The notes: generated from the sequence alone by a model not told the origin. A DNA stretch of 64,000 bases from Synechococcus sp. BSA11S (GCF_014224355.1 NZ_VNWP01000003.1:1-64000); one strand, 5' to 3'. Shown: positions 47,690-56,965, numbered from the stretch's first letter. Made by a program: numbers and translations.

Positions 47690-47828
47690 TCGGTGCTCAG
47701 CAAATCGAGGGAACTCCAATCTCATCGATCCGCGCGGCATCTCCCATTTCGCTCCCCTTGTCGGGCATGCATTTGAATAAAGGTGCGGTGAACAACAAGA
47801 AGCATGATAGAATTAAAGGATAAAAGTA

Positions 47829-48110
47829 GTGCATATGGGCCGCTGGAAAGTCAGGCCGGATACTGATCACGCAATGATCGAACGCGACCAAGAGAAGGTA
47901 GCCAGATTCACCGAGCCGCTGCCCGGATGCCTTGAAGCCGCTGTGGCCCCTCTCTACGGACCCGAGATGAGTGCGGCCGATCAGGAGGCATTCGGCGCCT
48001 CAGCGGATAGATGGCTCATATTCGTCTCATTGGCAAGAATGATTCAGGCATCCTCCGAATTGAGCGGCTTGATCAGCATTTCCTTTGGCTTCAGTCGATC
48101 CAACGCCTGA
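47829..48110 (+). CDS. Uncertain ORF, unknown function
   Basis: 93 aa from GTG 47829, or 91 aa from the in-frame ATG at 47835, with MGRWKVRPDTDHAMIERDQE and LEAAVAPLYGPEMSAADQEA. Composition is protein-like (charged, amphipathic), but there is no ribosome-binding site and no family I recognise. The surrounding 890 bases (47,690-48,581) are otherwise free of genes and contain AT-rich stretches. It could be a fragment of a decayed gene. Confidence 0.3.
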   Translation: MHMGRWKVRPDTDHAMIERDQEKVARFTEPLPGCLEAAVAPLYGPEMSAADQEAFGASADRWLIFVSLARMIQASSELSGLISISFGFSRSNA

Positions 48111-48332
48111 CAGGCCTGCTGCCAAATCTCCTGAGAGGGGTGGCCATGGGCATTCGGTCCTGCTGGCCACCAATCAGCTTGTTGCCGTAAGCCGAAGCTC
48201 ACCTTGCCACAGAAGCGACCTCAAAGCGCAAAGCACCAGATTCGAGCGGCTGTCCCGCCCAGATGCCTTTCTGGACAAGGGGCCTGAGCAGAATTCGCCA
48301 TCTCGGGAAACCGCTGATCTCCACCAGGGGTG

Positions 48333-48360
48333 TTGACAACTACTTATTCTGTGTTAAAAT
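48333..48360 (+). promoter_or_regulatory. Strong sigma-70 promoter upstream of the coiled-coil gene
   Basis: A perfect TTGACA (48,333-48,338), 16-base spacer and TAAAAT (48,355-48,360; five of six consensus). A start near 48,367 would give a leader of about 215 bases before ATG 48582. It is the best consensus promoter I found in the window. Confidence 0.65.
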
Positions 48361-48581
48361 TTGAATAACGGATGAACCGTTCGCTTCCGAACCATATCGA
48401 CAATCTGCGCTTGTCAACGGCTGTGGCATTGCCAATGCAAGCGCTCGATATTCTGGATTCCAGGAGCGTACAACCAATGTGCTGTGAGGCCTTCCAGTGA
48501 TGACCTGGCATTGCTTTCCAGGAATCCCCGAGAAGCCATGCACAGAGAAGCATCCGTTGTTCAACTTCAGGAGAAACATCC

Positions 48582-48932
48582 ATGACCACCACCAACACCC
48601 CGATGCCGACCACCAGCAACGAAGTGGATCAGCAACAAGCCAATGAACAGCTCCGCCAAGCGATCATCAACAAGAAGCAGGCCCAGATCGAGGCCTGGAC
48701 CGCCCAGATCGAGCAGATGCAGCAGAGCCTGCAGACCGCTGCCGAAAGCGTTCGCGGTGAAACAGAGAAGCGGTTAGCCGAGCTGCGCCAAGCCCGTGAT
48801 CAGGCCCGTGCCCAGCTGGAGAGCCTCCAGCAGGCCACCCAGGACAGTTGGGATTCCCTCCTTCAACAGAGCGACACTTTCTTCCAGGAGCTTGCCGCGC
48901 GTTTCCACGAGTTCGTGAGCAAGCAGAGCTGA
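48582..48932 (+). CDS. Coiled-coil protein, sll1863-like
   Basis: 116 aa, almost entirely heptad-repeat helix: NEQLRQAIINKKQAQIEAW, then RLAELRQARDQARAQLESLQ and DSWDSLLQQSDTFFQELAARF. No signal or membrane segment. A clear AGGAGAAAC lies before ATG 48582. The pattern resembles the small stress-inducible Synechocystis sll1863-type coiled-coil proteins, by recall only. A degenerate paralogue lies at 51,584-51,982 on the minus strand. Role unknown, probably a stress or envelope-associated helper. Confidence 0.75.
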   Translation: MTTTNTPMPTTSNEVDQQQANEQLRQAIINKKQAQIEAWTAQIEQMQQSLQTAAESVRGETEKRLAELRQARDQARAQLESLQQATQDSWDSLLQQSDTFFQELAARFHEFVSKQS

Positions 48933-48989
48933 TCTGCGGCGCTGGGTTGCCCTGCCCCCTGCACGCCCCAAGCGGATCGACACACCCCA

Positions 48990-49299
48990 TTGTTCGATCT
49001 CTCCCAGGAGCTGCGTGACGGCCCCACCATTGACAGCCCGGTTGCCGTCACCGAGGCCTTCCTGCCTGAGATCAGGGGGGCCTTCTGGTTGCTGGTCTCC
49101 AGCAAGGCCGTGATCGATGGCCAAGACACGCAGGCCCTCCGCAGGATCCTGGAACGTGCGCTGCCCAGTGGCGTCTCGGTGGCTCGATGTGGACTGGCAG
49201 CCGCAAGTCTGGCGCCAGCCGCCCCAGTCCCCTCCCACCGCCGCACAACTGCTCACGGCCGCCGTGGCCTTCGTCGACCCAGACCAGATTCACACCTGA
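48990..49299 (+). pseudogene. Possible frameshifted gene of unknown family
   Basis: A TTG-started frame at 48990 reads LFDLSQELRDGPTIDSPVAV and FLPEIRGAFWLLVSSKAVID, plausible protein. After about 49,170 better coding character moves to another frame (LDVDWQPQVWRQPPQSPPTA, stop 49,297-49,299). Joining the two gives about 100 aa. I recognise no family. It could be one gene broken by a frameshift or two chance frames. Confidence 0.3.
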
Positions 49300-49833
49300 G
49301 GATCGTCCATACACATACATTAAAAACTTATGATTTTCGTTGTCTCCCATGTCCTTCCCGCACCACTCTGTTCCGCCCGTTGCTCTGAGCTGGCAGAGGA
49401 ATGGTGAATTGGCGCCTCAGGATCTTTTCAATCTTGTCTGTCGGCTGCGCGCGGTGGAGCCGGGTACCCATAGCAATGAGCTTTGGCGTCTGGGCCAGAA
49501 GTATCCACGCGTTTCACCTTTTGGGCGGAAACCTCGTCGGCACTGAGTAAGGCGACGCAGAGCATGATCCCAATTCCTTCACCATCGGCACCATCCAGAG
49601 GCTCCCGGGCACAGGTCAACCCTCAGAGTTGCTCAAAACGCCCAAGCTGAGGCGGCCTGGCTCGTCTGGACTGGGCAGATCACTAACCCCTGAAGCGGTA
49701 CCCAGCCACTGAGATGGCTCTAAACCAATGTAGATTTAGAGCCTCACCACTAGCCTTCTCGAGCACCCTAGCCAACCGGCATGGTATGGAGGTGCTAACT
49801 TAAAAGAGATAGATAAGGGAATCAGGTGTGAGT
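49300..49833. other. Gene-poor stretch with no confident gene
   Basis: About 530 bases with stop codons in all frames at short intervals. One 68-aa frame (49,340-49,546, MSFPHHSVPPVALSWQRNGE) is possible but has no ribosome-binding site. The only clear structure is the 9-bp inverted repeat at 49,716-49,743. GC is visibly lower than in the core region. Confidence 0.6.
49716..49743. repeat. 9-bp inverted repeat
   Basis: GGCTCTAAA (49,716-49,724) is perfectly complementary to TTTAGAGCC (49,735-49,743) across a ten-base spacer. No T-run follows. It may be a decayed insertion-element end, a hairpin terminator for the convergent DUF2254 gene, or an operator. Confidence 0.6.
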
Positions 49834-51174
49834 TCAGCTGCCAGTAGAAAGATCATCAGCGGGTCTCGCCGGCACGAGAATCCAGCCTGCAGCCTGCCGT
49901 AACCGCTCCACGTCCTGAGCCAACCTCAGGGCTCGCTCAGCATGATGAAGGGCGAGCCTGGCCTGGGCCCTTGCTACTTCACGGATGCCAGGCTCAGGCA
50001 GCAGGCTGATCAGGGACAACCCCTTTTGCAACCGCAGTCCAACCTCTAAGCAGGGGGCCCCATCGCGACCGATGGCTTGGAAGGCATCGTCGAAGAGATC
50101 CTCCATCGAGAGTTCGTGCATCCAGAGTCGTTCAAAACGCACAGATTCGTCAGGTCCTTCCCTGCGCAGGCGGCAGACCTCAGCCCACTCAGTGAGCAGA
50201 CGAACGAACGAACCGATGATGTGGATGGCAGTGCCAGGGTCATTCACGGCCGGGGAGAGGGCCCTGCTGGCAATTTCAGAAAGCGCCACCAAGCCAAACC
50301 TCGGGTCGTCATCGAAGGTGCGTCGATCGCCTATTCGAAACGACCTTGCCAGGCGTTCAGTGGTGCCACTCTCCAGCAGAATTTTGCTGTTCGTCTGGCC
50401 CAGAACCCCTTGGGGGGTGACGAACGCGCCGGGCAGGGTCTCGATCACTATCTCCAGATCGAGAGACTCAGCTGTCTGCTGAAGTTCAGCCAGATCGATC
50501 CTCTGGAGATAACCTACCTCCAGAGGCCTGATTGGCACGCTGAAGGCTGCATGAGTGGCGAAGGGGACGACAGCCGGCTTGGCACGAAGCGTGGGATGCC
50601 AGCCACGCTCCAGCAGGGCTCGGCTGGCCGCCTTCTCCACCTGGCTGATTGTGTTGGTAACCCGCCCAAGCCTGGCGATGCGATCGACCCACGTGACGAA
50701 GCTGAGGACCACCACAGCAAAGACCGTCACTGTGAGAACAAACAGTGCCAACCGACCGCTACGGCCGTAGACTCCGTTGATCAGAGCAGTCAGTGCCACG
50801 ATCCCAAAGATGAACGCTCCGATGAATGTGGATAGAGCGAACTGGGAAATGTCGTCAGCCACTACAAGGGAAAAGGCACGAGGCGTAGCGACGGTGGCGG
50901 CCGAGGCATAGGCCGAGAGCATGGAACCGGCAGCAAAGACCGCGATTACCAACATGCTCGACGTGATGATCCGCAGCAGGGTCTCAAGCGTGTCAGCCGA
51001 GACATCGGGAAGAGGAGCAGAAGGAAAAAGTTGATCAGCGAGCTGAGCCAGTCCGACCCCGACAAGGGAAACAAGACACAACATCAGCGGCCGCGCCCAG
51101 AGCTTCTCCCGCAGGCGGTTGAGGGTGAACGTAAGGCGCCCCCGCAGGCCAGAGGTGAAGAGAAGAGGGGGCAT
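49834..51174 (-). CDS. DUF2254-family membrane protein
   Basis: 446 aa with four N-terminal membrane helices (first about 30-48, then TSSMLVIAVFAAGSMLSAYA, the LSTFIGAFIFGIVALTALING segment, and LALFVLTVTVFAVVVLSFV), followed by a long soluble part with GYLQRIDLAELQQTAESLDLEI-type and DPRFGLVALSEIASRALSPA segments. These match DUF2254, predicted membrane proteins of unknown role. ATG 51174 has a GGAGAT six bases upstream. It appears intact, unlike its neighbours on both sides. Lower GC than the core genes suggests acquisition. Confidence 0.88.
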   Translation of the reverse strand: MPPLLFTSGLRGRLTFTLNRLREKLWARPLMLCLVSLVGVGLAQLADQLFPSAPLPDVSADTLETLLRIITSSMLVIAVFAAGSMLSAYASAATVATPRAFSLVVADDISQFALSTFIGAFIFGIVALTALINGVYGRSGRLALFVLTVTVFAVVVLSFVTWVDRIARLGRVTNTISQVEKAASRALLERGWHPTLRAKPAVVPFATHAAFSVPIRPLEVGYLQRIDLAELQQTAESLDLEIVIETLPGAFVTPQGVLGQTNSKILLESGTTERLARSFRIGDRRTFDDDPRFGLVALSEIASRALSPAVNDPGTAIHIIGSFVRLLTEWAEVCRLRREGPDESVRFERLWMHELSMEDLFDDAFQAIGRDGAPCLEVGLRLQKGLSLISLLPEPGIREVARAQARLALHHAERALRLAQDVERLRQAAGWILVPARPADDLSTGS

Positions 51175-51322
51175 CAGATCTCCAGTGCTCCACGAGGCAC
51201 CTGTAGGCGGATCAATAGCCTAAGAGTTGGCGGAAAAAGCAACTGAGAAGCCGTATTTATTCGGCATGGGCTGATGGACTCGCCACTTGGCCTGGACTGA
51301 CCACTGATCCGCCAGCACCTCG

Positions 51323-51481
51323 ATGGGCCTGCTCAGGAATCTGGAGCCCAGACGTCCTGTGCGGCACTACCAGTGGGTGAGCCCCGGCGACATAATCCAT
51401 GTCGACGCGAAACAGCTGGTCCGTTTCGAGCAGGTCGGCCATCAGCTCACCGGTGAACGCCGTCAAGCCTGCTCACGGTGA
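51323..51481 (+). pseudogene. Remnant of an IS481-family transposase
   Basis: A 52-codon frame reads LRNLEPRRPVRHYQWVSPGD then IIHVDAKQLVRFEQVGHQLT, the region just before and at the first catalytic Asp of IS481 transposases (GDxxHxDxKxL pattern). Both ends of the protein are missing and no terminal inverted repeats are recognisable. Confidence 0.75.
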
Positions 51482-51583
51482 GCCGTAAGCATCGAGCACT
51501 GCCAGACACTCCCGAGGGACGACTCCTCTTGCCGAGGCCGGCGAGCTTGGGGCGGTGAGCCCGCACAGACTCACCGCTCAGGG

Positions 51584-51982
51584 TCATGGCTGGCTCTGCT
51601 CCTGCTGCTGTGTTGGTGTGGCCTCGCCAGCCCTGTCATCGATCCCAGCCACGAACGCCCGGATCTGATCGAAAAGCAGATCAAATGCCTCTTCTGACTC
51701 CTCGACCAGATCGCTCCATCGTTCCGTGCTTACCTCCTGCAGCTCGCTGAATTTCGCCTGTACGACATCGCGAGCCCCCTGCAGAGTCTCAAGTTATTGA
51801 TCGATCTGCTGGAAGGCTTTTTCCTTGGCCGATGCATTCGACTGACTGATCCTGGCCTTGAGTTTGTCCACATCAGCCATCCATCAAGGCGGGCATGCGT
51901 TTTGTCGATGTAGACCTGGCGTTCCTGCTCATTGAGAAACGTCTGAACATTGGTGGACGCCGTCTTGCTTTGGGTCTGTCAT
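51584..51982 (-). pseudogene. Decayed coiled-coil gene, paralogue of the gene at 48,582
   Basis: A good AAAGGAAAC precedes ATG 51982 (MTDPKQDGVHQ). Coding similarity then shifts frame: FLNEQERQVYIDKTHARLDG, next frame MADVDKLKARISQSNASAKE, an in-frame TAA at 51,794-51,796, then LETLQGARDVVQAKFSELQE and RWSDLVEESEEAFDLLFDQI up to a stop at 51,584-51,586. Two frameshifts and one nonsense codon mean it is not functional. The last 50 residues align well with the intact coiled-coil protein (ELRQARDQARAQLESLQ and DSWDSLLQQSDTFF). Confidence 0.75.
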
Positions 51983-52419
51983 GGTGTTTCCTTTGTGGAT
52001 TGGATTGATCGAAGCCAGTACCTATCCATTCCCCTGCCTGCCCTTCGAGCAGGCAGGATCGCCATTCACAGATGTCAATCGCTACAGCACGGGCGGACTG
52101 CAAAGGCCGCCTTGGCTTTGATGGTCAAGGAAGGAGAATGAAGCTGTGACGGCTGGCCCCGCAGCGCAATCACAGAGATGGCCTGCGACTACAGCGATGT
52201 TGGCCGGCATGCGGTCACGGTTCAATCACTGATCATTTCTGCTTAGGGATATCGCTGCCGAATCCAGTGATATCAGAACTGGAGGCAACGCATTCCGATT
52301 TGATCGAGAGACCTCAATACTACACCTTAGCCGTTTCATCGTATCAATGTGAGCAGCGCTCCGTTCAGATCAGCAGATTCAATGACTCTTGTGCCCCTCG
52401 GCTGATCCTGTCGATTCAT

Positions 52420-52587
52420 GCATTCCAGCTGAGCCGCAGGCCACGGGACGGCATGGCGGCAGCTGCATGGGTCTGAGCCAGGTCCTGGCTGACACCTACG
52501 TGCTGTACTGCAAGACCCATGGCTTTCACTGGACTATGACGGGCCCCATGTTCACGTCTCTCCCTGCTCTGCTCATGGAGCAGTACA
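52420..52587 (+). pseudogene. Remnant of a Dps-type ferritin-like gene
   Basis: The frame reads IPAE near 52,422, a scrambled stretch, then MGLSQVLADTYVLYCKTHGF and HWTMTGPMFTSLPALLMEQY, the first helix of Dps with the His and Trp of the ferroxidase site. After that all similarity ends. Only about a third of a Dps protein remains, so it cannot be functional. Confidence 0.7.
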
Positions 52588-53287
52588 TTGCGTCGCTTCA
52601 AAATGCTGGCCGAAGCGGCAAGTCTGATCCACTGCACGAGCCAGGAAGCCATCCACTTTTTTGGTGCTACTGATCCCACAGTGATCCATGGGCAACTGGC
52701 GAATCGTCCGTCGGTTTTTGTTGCTGATTCCTCCGGAGTGATCCAATGGTGCTTCGGTGGCCGTCATGGGCAACTTTCTCTCAACGCCGAAGACCATGGG
52801 GGAATGTCTCGCAATGTCTCGCAACGACTTTCTCGCCGCTGTCCTTGATGGCCTTTGCGGTCAGCCCGATCTGATCGGCACTCAGGCCTCCGGTGGGGCG
52901 GGTATCGCCAACCCATCGCAGTTGGATGACCTGCTGGGATTCGCCTCGGCCTATGCCTTGAGCGGTCATCCTCTCTCCGCCAACCGTCGTCTCTGAAACC
53001 GAGGGGCAGCAACTTGATCAATTCCCCAATGCTGCCGTCGATGAACAAGGAAGCGGAGTCGAACTGACTGCCCTGGCAAGATGGACCCATCGATCTGGTG
53101 AAGAGACTGTATGGACCGAAGACCCAGACTCACTCAATCCTGCCAACCGGAGCAGGCGTCTTGCGTCCGCCGGGCCTGACGCCAGGTGCAATAGGTCAGT
53201 GGGTGGATGTGGTGAGCTCAAGCTGATCGCATCAAGGGCGCTCAGAATGGGCCAAGGCACCCAGGCCCAGGATTCTCCGCAGAACGA
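52588..53287. other. Degraded sequence, no intact gene
   Basis: Several short frames follow the dps remnant. One (from about 52,588) includes VIHGQLANRPSVFVADSSGV, reminiscent of the C-terminal part of a peroxiredoxin (a conserved xPxxFVIDxxGxI pattern). Another (52,757-52,996) ends LDDLLGFASAYALSGHPLS. Neither has a convincing start or full domain. I regard the stretch as gene debris. Confidence 0.5.
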
Positions 53288-53290
53288 GTG

Positions 53291-54841
53291 ATGACAGCAC
53301 CGACGGTTGCCGCCAGTACGCCCATCGCCGTCAACCTGGAGGAGGGAAAGGAGTACTACTACTGCGCCTGCGGCCGCTCCTCGGATCAGCCGTTCTGCGA
53401 CGGATCCCACAAGGGCAGCAGCTTCTCACCCCTGGCCTTCGTGGCCAAAGAAAGCGGCAAGGCTCTGCTCTGTCGCTGCAAGCAGACCGCCACACCTCCC
53501 TACTGCGACGGCACCCATGCCCGTGTTCCCGCCGACCAGGTGGGCTCCGACTTTGCCGTGGACGAAGACAGTGCTGAAGTCGGAATGACCGAGGGGACGG
53601 AAGAGGAGCCCAACCTTGGGCTGATCCACGAGCTAGCCGAGCACGGCCTCAAGTGGATGGGGGCCCAGGGGCCAGTGGTGTCCATGGGGGTGCCCCGCTC
53701 CCAGCTGCCCCTCTGGGATGACATCCAGATCCTCACGGCCCAGCTGGCGCGGCGACCCCTGGCCGAATCCGCCCCGGTGGGCACGGAGCTGGTGATCGGT
53801 CCCCGGGCCCGGCGCCCGCTGCGGCTGGAGATCCCTCTTCTGGTGTCGGACATGAGCTTTGGGGCCCTCTCCGAGGAGGCCAAGCGGGCCCTGGCCACAG
53901 GCGCGGAGCTGGCCGGTACGGGCATCTGCTCCGGCGAGGGGGGGATGCTGAGCGAGGAGCAGGCCGCCAACCACCGCTACCTCTACGAACTCGCGCCGGC
54001 GATGTTCGGCTATCGCGAAGACCTTCTCTCCCGGGTGCAGGCCTTTCACTTCAAGGCTGGTCAGGCGGCCAAGACCGGCACGGGCGGTCATCTGCCCGGT
54101 GCCAAGGTCACCGCCCGCATCGCCAGGCTCCGAGGCATCCCCGAAGGACAGCCCGCCTGTTCTCCCGCCAGCTTCGAAGATCTGCGCACCCCGGCCGATT
54201 TCCGCCGCTTCGGCGATCGGGTGCGGGAGCTCAGCGGCGGCATTCCGGTGGGCTTCAAGCTGAGCGCCCAGCACATCGAGCAGGATCTCGATTTCGCTCT
54301 CGAGGCCGGGGCCGACTATCTGATCCTCGATGGCCGCGGCGGCGGCACAGGTGGGGCCCCCCAGCTGCTCCGTGATCACATCACCATGCCCACCATTCCC
54401 GCGCTTGTCAGGGCCAGGGCCCATCTCGACCGACGCGGCGCCAGCGCACAGGTGTCCCTGATCGTGACGGGCGGCCTGCGCACCCCGGCAGACTGCGTCA
54501 AGGCGCTGGCCCTGGGGGCCGACGGGATCGCCCTGGCCAATGCCGCAATCCAGGCCATCGGCTGCGTCGGCTCCCGGATCTGCCACACCAACCGCTGCCC
54601 GACGGGGATAGCCACCCAGGATCCAGAGCTGCGCCGCCACCTTCAGGTGGAGCCTGCCGCCCAGCGCCTGGATCGTTTCTTCCGGGCCACGGTGGCGTTG
54701 ATGCAGGTGATGGCGCGGTGCTGCGGCCATGACCACCTGAACCGCATGAACCGGGACGACCTGGCCAGCTGGCAACGGGACCTGGCGGAGCTGGCCAGCA
54801 TCGCCTGGAGCGGTGCTGGGGCAGCCACGGAACAGCCATGA
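53291..54841 (+). CDS. Two CDGSH iron-sulfur domains fused to an FMN-binding glutamate-synthase domain
   Basis: 516 aa from ATG 53291 (GTG 53288 possible). Residues about 20-60 and 65-90 each hold a CDGSH-type site: CACGRSSDQPFCDGSH and CRCKQTATPPYCDGTH. From residue about 130 the protein is the glutamate-synthase-type FMN barrel: LLVSDMSFGALSEEAKRAL, GEGGMLSEEQAANHRYLY, YLILDGRGGGTGGAPQLL, and the [3Fe-4S] cysteines in GCVGSRICHTNRCPTGIATQ. No glutaminase domain and no FAD domain are present. Likely an iron-sulfur flavoenzyme that takes electrons through the CDGSH clusters or ferredoxin, with substrate unknown. Its stop is 46 bases from the convergent MscS gene. Confidence 0.88.
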   Translation: MTAPTVAASTPIAVNLEEGKEYYYCACGRSSDQPFCDGSHKGSSFSPLAFVAKESGKALLCRCKQTATPPYCDGTHARVPADQVGSDFAVDEDSAEVGMTEGTEEEPNLGLIHELAEHGLKWMGAQGPVVSMGVPRSQLPLWDDIQILTAQLARRPLAESAPVGTELVIGPRARRPLRLEIPLLVSDMSFGALSEEAKRALATGAELAGTGICSGEGGMLSEEQAANHRYLYELAPAMFGYREDLLSRVQAFHFKAGQAAKTGTGGHLPGAKVTARIARLRGIPEGQPACSPASFEDLRTPADFRRFGDRVRELSGGIPVGFKLSAQHIEQDLDFALEAGADYLILDGRGGGTGGAPQLLRDHITMPTIPALVRARAHLDRRGASAQVSLIVTGGLRTPADCVKALALGADGIALANAAIQAIGCVGSRICHTNRCPTGIATQDPELRRHLQVEPAAQRLDRFFRATVALMQVMARCCGHDHLNRMNRDDLASWQRDLAELASIAWSGAGAATEQP

Positions 54842-54887
54842 GGACATGACGTGATTGGTGTGGTTCTGCTCCCCCCGATGTTCGTAC

Positions 54888-56579
54888 TCAGGGATTGTTC
54901 CCTGGCTGCTTGGGGAGAGTGCTGGCATTGCCGTTGCGGATGGCGTGGTAGCCGGGGGAGAGAATCTCCACCTTGGCCTCGGCAAAGTGATCCTGGAGTG
55001 CCGCAAAGAGGTCGGAGAGGGTCTGGCGATAGGTGCCTGGATCGCGCACGTAAGCCGTGAGTTCGTAACTGATATGGAAGTCGTTGAGCGAGGTCTGCAG
55101 CACAAACGGCTCGATCTCGTCTGTGATTCCCTCAACGCTGCGGGCGGCGGTGAGCATGAGCTCGTGCACCTGCCGCCAGGGCACGTCGTAGCCGATGGTG
55201 ATCGTGGTGGCCAGGGCCACTGGTTGGCGGATCTCGCGGCGTGAGAAGCTGAAATTGGTCACCGAGCTGCTGATCACGGTGGCATTGGGGATGCTCACCA
55301 GTTCGTTGCGAGGAGTCTTCACCCGCGTGACCAGCAGGGTGCGATCCTGCACCACGCCAACCACCCCGTTGATATCAATGCGATCACCCTCGCGGAAGGC
55401 GCGGGTATAGATCAGCATCAGTCCGCTGATGATATTTGTGGCCACAGCACTGGAGCCGAGAGCCGCCAGCACACCCACGAACAGTCCTGCTCCCTGGAAC
55501 ACCTCGCTGCCGGAACCTGGGACGAAAGGGAAAGCTCCGACAAGAGCAATCAACACCGCCAGGGTCGCCACCAGCCGGGAGGTTGGCTTGGCCCATTCCC
55601 TGTAGAAACCTGGAATGCGCAAGCGTCCAAGACGGATCGCATTGAAAAACGCATTGCTGATCCGGATGATCACGATGGTGATCCCGATGATCACCGCGAT
55701 GGACAGCAGGTTAGGGATCGCGGCCACCATCCCCTGAAGGAATGCAACAACCAGGCCGAGGATCTGCGCTCGCAGCCCCTCAGCGATCCCCTGGGTGGGA
55801 GGGAAGAAGCCAAGCAGGAGGGGGATCAGGAGATAGCTGATCAACAGCAGGATGGTCCAATGAATCACCACACGAATCAGCTGCATCAGCTGACGCACCC
55901 TGTCCGCATCCACCAACGCCGTGATTCCCACCCGACTCAACCTCTGCAGCACAAACCGTTCCCTGCTCGACAACCAGTCACGGATCCGGTTGTTGAGACG
56001 GAACTGCACCCGAAGCCACACCACATAGGCAGCCAGCACCAACGCGGCCAGGGCACTGCCCCGCAGCCAGAATTGAGCACTGTTCTCCTTCCTGTAACGG
56101 CTGATGGCCGTCTTCAAGGAATCCCTGTACGTCTCGGCAAGCCTCATGCGGGTACTGGCGGAGCAGGCCGCCATCCGATCATCCACCGCTCCGAGCTGCT
56201 CAAACTCCCCCGAGCTGTCCTCGATTCCGATCAAGGCATAGGGAGGGGAGTCGCGGACAACGATCTGATTCACGGCGACGGTTCTGTCCTTGGCCAACGC
56301 GAGAAGTTCGCTGGACTCACGACGGGCAACGTCCTCCAGGTTCTGGGCGCCGGTGGTCGCGCGCATCTCCAGCACATTCCGGCCGTCAAGGGTCACGAAT
56401 ACGGGCTTCTCCGCGCACTCGGTTGTCGAGCTGGACGGGGAGGGGGTCTCGGCGGCAATAGCGATGGGAATCTGAAACGTTGGAGATCCCAGCAGGAGCA
56501 GCGCCAGCAGGAGAAGCAGGGCAAAACTGACCTGTTGAGGAAGGCGGAAACGTCTGCAGATTTTCGCAGGAAGGTTCAT
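54888..56579 (-). CDS. MscS-family mechanosensitive channel
   Basis: 563 aa from ATG 56579 (ATG 56642 would add 21 residues). Signal peptide (VSFALLLLLALLLLGS), an extracytoplasmic domain of about 120 residues, then four to five membrane helices. The pore helix and beta domain are FVGVLAALGSSAVATNIISG, GDRIDINGVVGVVQDRTLLV, and LVSIPNATVISSSVTNFS, typical of MscS. It opens under membrane tension or osmotic downshift. It lies between the CDGSH fusion and the N-ATPase operon, consistent with an ion/osmotic gene block. Confidence 0.88.
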   Translation of the reverse strand: MNLPAKICRRFRLPQQVSFALLLLLALLLLGSPTFQIPIAIAAETPSPSSSTTECAEKPVFVTLDGRNVLEMRATTGAQNLEDVARRESSELLALAKDRTVAVNQIVVRDSPPYALIGIEDSSGEFEQLGAVDDRMAACSASTRMRLAETYRDSLKTAISRYRKENSAQFWLRGSALAALVLAAYVVWLRVQFRLNNRIRDWLSSRERFVLQRLSRVGITALVDADRVRQLMQLIRVVIHWTILLLISYLLIPLLLGFFPPTQGIAEGLRAQILGLVVAFLQGMVAAIPNLLSIAVIIGITIVIIRISNAFFNAIRLGRLRIPGFYREWAKPTSRLVATLAVLIALVGAFPFVPGSGSEVFQGAGLFVGVLAALGSSAVATNIISGLMLIYTRAFREGDRIDINGVVGVVQDRTLLVTRVKTPRNELVSIPNATVISSSVTNFSFSRREIRQPVALATTITIGYDVPWRQVHELMLTAARSVEGITDEIEPFVLQTSLNDFHISYELTAYVRDPGTYRQTLSDLFAALQDHFAEAKVEILSPGYHAIRNGNASTLPKQPGNNP

Positions 56580-56965
56580 GACAGAGCGGCCTGGAAGCAA
56601 TCGTTTATGGGCCGATTCTCGCACCCACAGATTCCATTTCAAGCTTGGCGTTGTCGACTCGCCAGGTTGTTCAACTGACGATGGTCGGCGAGGTCACAAT
56701 GTGAGGTCACCAGGGTCGGGGGCTCGCCGCCCATCTCAAGACCTCAGCTCGGGTGTCCAGCCATCCTCAAGCCAGACTGCCGCTCAAGTCGCTTACAGCA
56801 CAAGCTGAGATCAGCCTGCGCAGGGCTTACACCACCCGGCGGCGGTACCGTTGCTCTCTGGTGCTGCGGCGCCTGCCCCTGGCCTGGACTGGTGTCGTCA
56901 ACCCATGATGCCTGGCCACACAATCAGGTGAATCCCAACGCTTCCTTTGCCGGCAACAACCGGGG
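56580..56965. other. Intergenic region between MscS and the N-ATPase operon end
   Basis: About 390 bases with no convincing gene. A direct repeat GAGGTCAC occurs twice within 56,690-56,712. It should contain the MscS promoter and the end of the atp transcript; a short CCGG-TTGTTG-CCGG hairpin (about 56,950-56,963) lies just after the atpG stop but lacks a T-run. Confidence 0.5.

Noticed and set aside
47697-47891. Minus-strand frame with a signal-peptide-like start (YFYPLILSCFLLFTAPLF)
   Set aside because: No ribosome-binding site, no downstream domain, and it lies in decayed AT-rich sequence where such hydrophobic frames arise by chance.
49340-49546. 68-aa plus-strand frame
   Set aside because: No recognisable ribosome-binding site, family or neighbour support; ends within degraded sequence.
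51873-52103. 76-aa minus-strand frame
   Set aside because: It overlaps the start of the decayed coiled-coil gene in another frame and has no coding features of its own.
53018-53410. 130-aa minus-strand frame before the CDGSH fusion
   Set aside because: Its 5' half is antisense to the CDGSH coding region and the rest has no recognisable domain.
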